In this document: positions 1 to 5,766 of the stretch, piece after piece
Layout of the letters: each line of letters starts with the position of its first letter
Position numbering within the stretch: position 1 is the first letter of the stretch
Source: Candidatus Omnitrophota bacterium
GTDB lineage: Bacteria; Omnitrophota; Gorgyraeia; Gygaellales; Profunditerraquicolaceae
NCBI GenBank assembly: GCA_028714595.1
Contig: JAQTMD010000027.1
Span: 1 to 12,645 of the forward strand
Length of the DNA stretch: 12,645 bases
Reading direction: 5' to 3'
Notes under the pieces: generated by a model
What the model saw: only the letters and a program-made list of their open reading frames with translations
The model's database searches: none
Told to the model about the DNA's origin: nothing
Made by a program: the position numbers and the translations under genes

Positions 1-1256
1 CCGATCCTTTCCACGTCATTGACCACATGGATAAGAACAGGTATCTTCTTTGACTCTGCCGCACTTAACTCCTGCTGCATGATCTCCACAAGATAATTGG
101 TGATGGCGGTCCGCAGGGAATCCACTGCCTCTTCGCTGCGGGTGATCTTGCTCAGGTTCCTGTCTGAATTCTTGACCATCCCGTCCATGGCTGTTGCGAC
201 CATCTTCTGCGTCAGGCCAAGCACCCTGACGATCTCTTTGGTCGCAGCTTCGATCGCGATCGGCGGCGTGTTCAGGAGGTGGCGTTCGAGGTATTTGGGA
301 AGCGACTCGATCTCCTCTTCCTCTTCTTTGCCTTTGACTATCTTTTTCAATAAAGAAGCATATAGCGGAACGAACGGAAGAAAAATAAGCGTATTGATCA
401 CCTTGAACATGGTGTTGGCGTTAGCGATCTGTCGGGGCAAAGACCCGGATGTTGCGGCTGACAGATTTTCAAAAGCGCCTAAAAACGGCAAAAAGATGAA
501 AACACCGATGATATTGAACAGGATATGCCCTATAGCAGCCCGGCGCGCCGATACATTAGTGCCGACGGAAGCGAGCAGGGTAGTGACGCACGTACCGATA
601 TCGCAACCCAGCACCAGCGGGATGGCGGCTCTGAGATCGATAAGATTGGCCATAGCCAGGCCGATGACCATACCGGTGGTCACTGAGCTGCTCTGCAGCA
701 CCGCAGTGATAAGAAAACCGGCGAAAATGCCCAGAAAAGGATTTCTGCTGAAGCTTACGAATAGATTATTGAACCAGGGATATTGTCCGAGCGGCGTAAT
801 CACCTGCGTCAGGATGTTCAATCCTAAAAAGAGGATGCCGAAACCCATCAGGAACTCGCCGATATATTTGTGCGTCTTTCTCTTCGCAAGGAGCAAGATC
901 AGCATGCCCACGCCGATGATAGGCAGGGCATAGTCGGTCAACTTAAAAGCGATCAACTGGCCGGTCACCGTCGTACCGATGTTGGCGCCGAAAATGACGC
1001 CCAGCGCCTGCACGATGCTCATCAGCCCGGCGTTGACAAAGCCCACCACCATGACCGTCGTCGCCGATGAAGACTGGATGACGCTGGTGATGCCGGTGCC
1101 GACCAGGACGCCGCGCAGGGGACTGCCGGTAAGACCGTGCAGGATTCTGCGCATCCTGTCGCCTGAAATCTTATGCAATCCCTCGCTCATTTCCGCGATG
1201 CCGTAGATGAACAGGCCAAGGCCTCCGACAGCGCCGAATATAATCTCTTTTACCAT
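1..1256 (-). CDS. Na+/phosphate symporter with PhoU-like C-terminal region (partial, 3' end outside window)
   Basis: Translating the minus strand from the ATG at 1256-1254 gives 418 uninterrupted codons that run off the left edge. The N-terminal part has the two inverted Na_Pi_cotrans repeats. The first holds QSSSATT at residues 61-67, then a GANIGTT block near 90-96. The second holds QSSSVTT at 188-194 and a degenerate GCDIGTC near 218-223. These QSSS motifs form the substrate and Na+ site in NptA/SLC34-type carriers. Hydrophobic segments continue to about residue 303. An acidic linker (about 309-317) then leads into a helical PhoU-like region that is cut by the edge. The expected role is sodium-driven phosphate uptake across the inner membrane. 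A GAGGG ribosome-binding site lies about 6 nt upstream of the ATG. The gene starts 22 bp after the QueG-like gene, so the two are probably cotranscribed. The family is clear; the substrate is inferred. Confidence 0.92.
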   Translation of the reverse strand, partial: MVKEIIFGAVGGLGLFIYGIAEMSEGLHKISGDRMRRILHGLTGSPLRGVLVGTGITSVIQSSSATTVMVVGFVNAGLMSIVQALGVIFGANIGTTVTGQLIAFKLTDYALPIIGVGMLILLLAKRKTHKYIGEFLMGFGILFLGLNILTQVITPLGQYPWFNNLFVSFSRNPFLGIFAGFLITAVLQSSSVTTGMVIGLAMANLIDLRAAIPLVLGCDIGTCVTTLLASVGTNVSARRAAIGHILFNIIGVFIFLPFLGAFENLSAATSGSLPRQIANANTMFKVINTLIFLPFVPLYASLLKKIVKGKEEEEEIESLPKYLERHLLNTPPIAIEAATKEIVRVLGLTQKMVATAMDGMVKNSDRNLSKITRSEEAVDSLRTAITNYLVEIMQQELSAAESKKIPVLIHVVNDVERI

Positions 1257-1278
1257 TTGCTACCCTCTTGTTTGGGTA

Positions 1279-1965
1279 TCATTTTTTATGCTCCTGGTGT
1301 TTTCCGCGGCAGGCGTTCACGCACACGCCGCAGACATACTGGTCAACGAGATGCTGTTTCTGGAATTCTTTGAGTTTGGCAAAACAGAGCTGATGGTCAA
1401 AATCCTCAGGCTTCTCCCTTATAGCCTTCGCAGGACATACTACCACGCACGCACGGCACGTGCCACAATTTTCTTTTACCGGTTTGTCGGCTTTAAGCGG
1501 CATATCGGTAAGGGTGGTGACCAGACGGAACTGGCTGCCGAATTTCGGGTTAACGAGAAGGTTATTCCTGCCCAGCCAGCCGATGCCTGCTAAAACGCCG
1601 ATCTTCTTATGCGAGAGGTGCGCAGTCTGCTTTTCCCAGTCCACGATCTGGGATGCCGGTATCGGCAAGGCGCAAAACCCTTTGTCCTGGATGAGATTGC
1701 AGACCTTGAGCGCCGTCTGATCCAGCAAGGCATTGACGGTGCGGTAGTGATGGAAGTAAAGCCGGGTGGGCTGCTGTTCGAGTTCGGCAAGCACTGCCTG
1801 TGAGAGTCGCATGCCCATGACCACTGCCCGGTCGAGCTTTGCAATGGCTTTCGCAGAGAGCGCGAATTCTTTTTTTATTGCGCTGATATCCGCCACGCCG
1901 AACAGATCAACGCCGAGGCCGATGCAGAGTTTCTTCAGCGCACTATGGTTTTTCTTTTTATCCAT
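1279..1965 (-). CDS. Short QueG-like (COG1600-type) double [4Fe-4S] cluster protein
   Basis: The product is 228 aa. Residues 122-140 contain GVLAGIGWLGRNNLLVNP, which closely matches the AGLGWIGKN block of epoxyqueuosine reductase (QueG). Eight cysteines follow, at 167, 170, 173, 177, 194, 212, 215 and 219. Their CxxCxxCxxxCP...C...CxxCxxxC pattern fits two [4Fe-4S] clusters. D109 may correspond to the conserved catalytic Asp of QueG. The protein is much shorter than typical QueG (over 300 aa), lacks a C-terminal HEAT-like part and has no CP after the last cysteine, so the exact reaction is uncertain. It may be a divergent epoxyqueuosine reductase or another cobalamin/Fe-S redox protein. Its ATG overlaps the mnmG stop by 8 bp (ATGGATAA) and no clear Shine-Dalgarno is visible, so translation is probably coupled to mnmG. 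Confidence 0.7.
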   Translation of the reverse strand: MDKKKNHSALKKLCIGLGVDLFGVADISAIKKEFALSAKAIAKLDRAVVMGMRLSQAVLAELEQQPTRLYFHHYRTVNALLDQTALKVCNLIQDKGFCALPIPASQIVDWEKQTAHLSHKKIGVLAGIGWLGRNNLLVNPKFGSQFRLVTTLTDMPLKADKPVKENCGTCRACVVVCPAKAIREKPEDFDHQLCFAKLKEFQKQHLVDQYVCGVCVNACRGKHQEHKK

Positions 1966-3826
1966 TGAGCTTTTTCAGATACACCATCAAAATAGAGATC
2001 GCGACCGGCGTCACGCCCGAAATGCGCGAGGCCTGGCCGAGATTGAGCGGCTTCTGCCCTGCCAGTTTCTCTCTGATCTCGCGCGATAACGCGGGGATGC
2101 TTGCGTAATCCAGGGACTCGGGCAGCCTGATCTTTTCCAGGTGTTTGAAACGCTCTACTTCTGCCAGCTGCCGCTTGATGAATCCGCTATATTTTACCTC
2201 TATTTCCACCTGTTTGGCAATAGGAACGGCTAAATCGATCTTCAACCCCGGTATTTTTTTTAACTGTTCCATCGACACCCCGGGCCGCTTGAGCAGATCC
2301 TCGGCGCTCGCGGGGCGGTTGATGGGAGTAATACCCAGTTTTTTCAACTGTCTGTTCAGGGCTGCGCCGGGCTTGAGCCGCGCCCGCCGCAGGGCTTCCA
2401 TCCCCTTTTTGACGGCGCTGATCTTCTTTTCAATCTGCTCATATTGTTTTTTCGTCACCAGCCCGACAGAAAATCCGAACTTCCTCAGCCGTACGTCCGC
2501 GTTGTCATTGCGCACGAGCAGCCGGTGCTCCACCCGCGAGGTGAACATGCGGTACGGCTCGAGCGTCCCCTTGGTGGTCAAATCGTCGATGAGCACGCCG
2601 ATATAGCTGGTGGAGCGGTCAAGCACCAGCGGCTCCTTTCCTTGCACGCGCAATGCTGCGTTTATGCCGGCGATAAGCCCCTGCGCTGCCGCCTCTTCGT
2701 AGCCGGTGGTGCCGTTGATCTGTCCGGCAAGGTAGAGATTGCGTATGGGTTTGGTCTCGAGCGTTGGATACAATTGTATTGGATCGACTACCGTATGTTC
2801 GATGCCGTAGCCGTAGCAAAAGATTTTTACCTTCTCCAGCCCCGGGATGGAACGAAGCATCTCCAGCTGCACTTTTTCCGGCAGGCTCGTCGAGACGCCG
2901 TTGGGATAGACCCAGCGCGTGGAGCGGCCTTCGGGTTCGAGGAATATCTGGTGACGGGCCCGGTCGGGAAACCTGACCACTTTGTCTTCGATGGACGGGC
3001 AATAGCGCACGCCGGTGGCTTTGATGATGCCGGCATAGAGCGGCGACTTGTCCAGATTGTCTTTGATGATCGCATGCGTTGCTTCGGTAGTATAGGTAAT
3101 ATAACAGGGCACCTGCCTGCAACGGATCTTTTTGGTTGAAAAAGAAAACGGCTGGGGTGCTTGATCGCCCTGCTGAGGCGCAAGATTCGAATAATCGATG
3201 CTTTTTCTGTCAAGCCGCGCGCAGGTACCGGTCTTAAAACGCATGAGGCGCAGGCCGAGGTTGCGCAGGTTATCCGCCAGGGCATTAGCCGCCTGTTCGG
3301 TGATGCGTCCGCCCGCTTGATGCTCGAGCCCCACGTGGATAAGGCCTGCCAGGAACGTGCCGGGCGCGATGACCACTGCCTTAGCTGCAAGCTGCCTGCC
3401 GTCTTTCAAAGTAACCCCTGCAACAACCCCGTCCTTTACCGTGACCGCTGTTACTTCTGCAATGACCAAAGTAAGATTTTTCTGTTTTTTGACAGCCTTC
3501 GTCATGTAGGCGACATAGCGGGCCCGGTCGATCTGGGCCCGCGGCGATTGCACCGCCGGGCCCTTGGAGGCGTTGAGCATCCTGAACTGGATAGCGCAGC
3601 CATCGGCTGCCTTTGCCATTTCGCCGCCAAGCGCGTCGATCTCCCTGACCAGCTGGCCCTTTGCCACGCCGCCGATAGCCGGATTGCAGCTCATGGCGCC
3701 GATGGTCTTATCGCTCAAAGTGACCATCGCGGTTCTGCAGCCCATGCGAGCTGCCGCAAGCGCAGTTTCAATACCCGCATGCCCCGCGCCAATCACAATA
3801 ATGTCGTAGGGACGGTTCTGAGACAC
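1958..3826 (-). CDS. mnmG: tRNA uridine-5-carboxymethylaminomethyl modification enzyme MnmG (GidA)
   Basis: The product is 622 aa, close to the family norm (E. coli about 629). MnmG is the FAD-dependent partner of MnmE and installs the (carboxymethyl)aminomethyl group on wobble U34 of tRNAs. Visible features are the Rossmann GAGHAG at 13-18, the catalytic Cys47 in MSCNPAIGG, the second catalytic Cys276 in RYCPSIEDKV, the AGQINGTTGYEEAAAQG signature, and the C-terminal QASRISGVTP block. One oddity is KTGTCAR at about 198-204, where the family usually has KTGTPPR. The start is GTG at 3826-3824. No other start can supply residues ahead of the FAD-binding strand, which begins at residue 7. A GGGGG tract lies 12 nt upstream, a long spacing. 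The start codon and first codons are part of a transposase-associated inverted repeat. It leads a probable operon with the QueG-like gene and the phosphate symporter. Confidence 0.97.
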   Translation of the reverse strand: MSQNRPYDIIVIGAGHAGIETALAAARMGCRTAMVTLSDKTIGAMSCNPAIGGVAKGQLVREIDALGGEMAKAADGCAIQFRMLNASKGPAVQSPRAQIDRARYVAYMTKAVKKQKNLTLVIAEVTAVTVKDGVVAGVTLKDGRQLAAKAVVIAPGTFLAGLIHVGLEHQAGGRITEQAANALADNLRNLGLRLMRFKTGTCARLDRKSIDYSNLAPQQGDQAPQPFSFSTKKIRCRQVPCYITYTTEATHAIIKDNLDKSPLYAGIIKATGVRYCPSIEDKVVRFPDRARHQIFLEPEGRSTRWVYPNGVSTSLPEKVQLEMLRSIPGLEKVKIFCYGYGIEHTVVDPIQLYPTLETKPIRNLYLAGQINGTTGYEEAAAQGLIAGINAALRVQGKEPLVLDRSTSYIGVLIDDLTTKGTLEPYRMFTSRVEHRLLVRNDNADVRLRKFGFSVGLVTKKQYEQIEKKISAVKKGMEALRRARLKPGAALNRQLKKLGITPINRPASAEDLLKRPGVSMEQLKKIPGLKIDLAVPIAKQVEIEVKYSGFIKRQLAEVERFKHLEKIRLPESLDYASIPALSREIREKLAGQKPLNLGQASRISGVTPVAISILMVYLKKLNG

Positions 3827-3842
3827 GGTTAAAGGTGTCCCC
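3807..3842 (+). repeat. Left 36-bp inverted repeat of the RAYT element
   Basis: This 36-bp sequence begins TAGGGACGGTTCT and ends GTGTCCCC. It matches the reverse complement of 4379-4414 at 29 of 36 positions without gaps. Thirteen bases at one end and eight at the other are identical. It contains an outer GGGAC...GTCCC pairing, and GTAG at 3806-3809 resembles the tetranucleotide beside REP hairpins recognised by RAYT enzymes. It overlaps the first codons of mnmG (3807-3826). Confidence 0.75.
3820..3841 (-). promoter_or_regulatory. Hairpin enclosing the mnmG GTG start codon
   Basis: On the mnmG mRNA, GGGACAC (from 3841-3835) can pair with GUGUCUC (from 3826-3820) around an 8-nt loop. This gives 7 pairs including one G-U. 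The first three bases of the 3' arm are the GTG start codon, and the 5' arm holds part of the only purine-rich ribosome-binding candidate. The structure could dampen mnmG translation. That effect is inferred; only the pairing is seen. Confidence 0.5.
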
Positions 3843-3905
3843 CTTTCAAGAAATTTCGTTAGATTTCGGTATTTTATTCGTCTATTAGACCAGGAGGTGA
3901 TGGAT

Positions 3906-4379
3906 ATGCCCAGAACTGCTAGAGTAACGACGGCAAATGCTTGTTACCATATTATCACACGAGGCAACCAAAAACAATCGGTTTTCCAGGGTAAACGCGA
4001 CTATGAGAAATATCTGGCCATATTACTCAAGTATAAGAATAGGTTCGGATTCAAACTGTTCGCGTTCTGTCTAATGCCGAACCATGTCCACCTTCTCATG
4101 CAAGTGGCTAATCCTGTCTCTGTGCCTCAGATCATGCACAGAATAAACCTTAGCTACACTCTTTACTACAACTATACTCATGATAAAGTTGGCCATCTAT
4201 GGCAGGACCGCTTTAAGAGCAGGATCGTGGAAACGGATGCATACCTGGAAGAATGTGCCTGTTACATTGAGAATAATCCCGTTCGAGCCAATCTAGCCTC
4301 TCATGTAACCGAACACCCATGGAATAGCCGTGTCTTCAGGCTGGCTGGCAACAATTTATTGGACGATTTTCCAGGATAG
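3906..4379 (+). CDS. REP-associated tyrosine transposase (RAYT, Y1/HUH family)
   Basis: The product is 157 aa and appears intact. The HUH motif is H60-V-H62 in FCLMPNHVHLLM. GHLWQDRFKS (about 96-105) and DAYLEECACYIENNPVRA (about 111-128) are characteristic RAYT blocks, and the nucleophilic tyrosine should be Y113 or Y120. These enzymes nick single-stranded DNA at REP-type hairpins next to a GTAG-like tetranucleotide, and are thought to spread REP sequences. I chose the ATG at 3906 because it lies 8 nt after a strong AGGAGG (3892-3897) and gives the usual MPRTARV N-terminus. The GTG at 3897 overlaps the AGGAGG and the ATG at 3900 is only 2 nt after it. The gene is opposite in strand to all neighbours and lies between two inverted repeats. 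Confidence 0.93.
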   Translation: MPRTARVTTANACYHIITRGNQKQSVFQGKRDYEKYLAILLKYKNRFGFKLFAFCLMPNHVHLLMQVANPVSVPQIMHRINLSYTLYYNYTHDKVGHLWQDRFKSRIVETDAYLEECACYIENNPVRANLASHVTEHPWNSRVFRLAGNNLLDDFPG

Positions 4380-4414
4380 GGGACACTTTTAAGTAGGGCT
4401 GAGAACCGTCCCTA
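4379..4414 (-). repeat. Right 36-bp inverted repeat of the RAYT element
   Basis: On the minus strand it begins TAGGGACGGTTCT and ends GTGTCCCC, matching the left repeat at 29 of 36 bases in inverted orientation. The outer GGGAC/GTCCC pairing is kept. The inner GACAC/GTGTC pairing present in the left copy is lost. It starts on the last base of the transposase stop and lies 1 bp from the apgM stop codon (4416-4418). Confidence 0.75.
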
Positions 4415-4415
4415 A

Positions 4416-5699
4416 CTAAGCTTGAGCGGTTTTTACCAGGAAAGGTAAGAGGTCGGTCCCCTTGATCTCGCCGAGGGAGCCAGCCTGGCAGGCCTTTTCG
4501 GAAAAGCTCAACGACCCGTCGGGCTTGATCGAGCCGCCGCAGACCAGAAGCGGCACCGGCATAGAGGAATGCGCTTTGACCTCGCAAACGGTCGAAAGGT
4601 CGGAACTGATGCAGACGATCGTATCCTTCAGGTCCAACTCCGCGACAAGCGGCTTGACATAGAACTCGTCGATGGCCTCGATGATCTCTTTCTTTCGCTG
4701 CGGGTCTCCGTCGTGGCCGGCCTCGTCGGGCCCTTTGATGTGTACATACAGGCCGTCGTATTTCGCAAGCGCGTTCAGCGCTACCTTTGCCCAGACCGGA
4801 TAATCCACATCCAGGTGCCCTGACGCCGACGGCACGTCGATGATCTCCATGCCGGTCAATAATGCGATGCCCCGCTCCACCGGCATTTCCACAAAACAGC
4901 CGAATTTCATCTTGTAGAGCCCGTCGGCTTTCGTAAAATTCGGCAGGCAGTCTCCTGCGGAGCGGCACAACACCAGGTTTGCCGGAAGCTTGCCCTGCTC
5001 GATTCGCCTCTTGTTGATCGCTGATTGCTGCAGCACCCGGTACGACTTGTCGGTGATTTCATTGACCAGCGCTGCCGCCTCCCGGGCCTCTGTGTCATTG
5101 GCGAATGCCGCCAGCGGCTCGGATGCGTACACCAGCATGGGAAAATTCTCCCTGGCCACGCCGAACGCGCCTTTGCGCTCGTACGCAGGGTCGGTATTGG
5201 TGATATTTCCCGACAGTTTTGAACGCACGCCCCGGATGACCAGCACTGCCCGGTGGCCGACGGTACTCTTAAATTCAAAGGTCGCGCTCTTGAGCGTTAC
5301 CCTGGCGTTTACTTCCTTGGCCAGGCCCAGGGCCTCCTCGGTGCTTACGGACCTCGCCGCTCTGCGGTCCTTGATGGTCTTTCCGTCGGCCTCCACGGTT
5401 GCGAAGTTCGCGCGCAGGGCGAGGTTCCCTTCCTGGATCGTGATCCCCTCGGAAAAAGCCTCCAGCGGCCCCCTGCCGGTGTAGTACTCGGCCGGGTCAT
5501 ACCCTAAGAGACTTATCACCGCGATATCGGATTCCGGAGCGATGCCGGGGTTAACGGTCCCCACCGTGCCGGTCGAGCCGCGCTGGGCAAGACGGTCCAT
5601 TGCCGGGGTAAAAGCCGCATCAAGAGGCGTCTTGCCCCCCAGGGCACTGACGGCAACATCCCCTAATCCGTCCAGGATTATGTAGATGATTTTGTTCAT
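4416..5699 (-). CDS. apgM: 2,3-bisphosphoglycerate-independent phosphoglycerate mutase, archaeal (ApgM) type
   Basis: The product is 427 aa, the usual size for this family, which interconverts 3- and 2-phosphoglycerate in glycolysis and gluconeogenesis. It belongs to the alkaline-phosphatase superfamily. Visible features are the metal-binding D10 in IILDGLGD, the likely phospho-acceptor S57 in PESD followed by LLGYDP, YYTGRGPLEA at 72-81, D325 and H329 in GPDEAGHDGD, and H377 in KAHS...PVPLL. The usual DHST motif near 367 reads DLST, so the expected metal-ligand histidine is Leu368. I chose the ATG at 5699 because family members begin directly with this beta strand. The open frame extends upstream to 5816, but that would overlap the end of nrdJ and add an unrelated tail. 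It lies 67 bp downstream of nrdJ and may be cotranscribed with it. Confidence 0.88.
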   Translation of the reverse strand: MNKIIYIILDGLGDVAVSALGGKTPLDAAFTPAMDRLAQRGSTGTVGTVNPGIAPESDIAVISLLGYDPAEYYTGRGPLEAFSEGITIQEGNLALRANFATVEADGKTIKDRRAARSVSTEEALGLAKEVNARVTLKSATFEFKSTVGHRAVLVIRGVRSKLSGNITNTDPAYERKGAFGVARENFPMLVYASEPLAAFANDTEAREAAALVNEITDKSYRVLQQSAINKRRIEQGKLPANLVLCRSAGDCLPNFTKADGLYKMKFGCFVEMPVERGIALLTGMEIIDVPSASGHLDVDYPVWAKVALNALAKYDGLYVHIKGPDEAGHDGDPQRKKEIIEAIDEFYVKPLVAELDLKDTIVCISSDLSTVCEVKAHSSMPVPLLVCGGSIKPDGSLSFSEKACQAGSLGEIKGTDLLPFLVKTAQA

Positions 5700-5708
5700 A
5701 TATGATTT

Positions 5709-5746
5709 GTCCCTTGCCTGCCTCAAAAAGCGGGCGGGCAAGGGAC
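5709..5746 (-). promoter_or_regulatory. Hairpin in the nrdJ-apgM gap covering the apgM ribosome-binding site
   Basis: Positions 5709-5722 and 5733-5746 form a 14-bp inverted repeat with one mismatch and a 10-nt loop. On the transcript, the 3' arm contains AAGGGA, the best Shine-Dalgarno candidate, about 10 nt before the apgM ATG. No U-tract follows, so it does not look like an intrinsic terminator. It could mask the ribosome-binding site or stabilise mRNA ends after processing. Confidence 0.45.
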
Positions 5747-5766
5747 GGGATACGCGGGCTACGGGG

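Larger units (their letters stand above)
3807..4414 (+). mobile_element. RAYT (REP-associated tyrosine transposase) insertion, about 608 bp
   Basis: A single transposase gene on the plus strand sits between 36-bp inverted repeats at 3807-3842 and 4379-4414, in an otherwise minus-strand gene run. The right repeat begins on the last base of the transposase stop codon and ends one base before the apgM stop codon. The left repeat overlaps the mnmG start. The coding part looks AT-richer than its neighbours, in keeping with foreign origin. No target-site duplication is evident. The boundaries are inferred from the repeats. Confidence 0.65.

Noticed and set aside
97..933. 278-aa plus-strand open frame
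   Set aside because: It is the antisense of the Na+/Pi symporter, whose minus-strand reading has clear QSSSATT and PhoU-like features.
3880..3890. Short palindrome GTCTATTAGAC before the transposase ribosome-binding site
   Set aside because: Only 11 bp long. It may be an element-internal site, but nothing supports a function beyond the symmetry.
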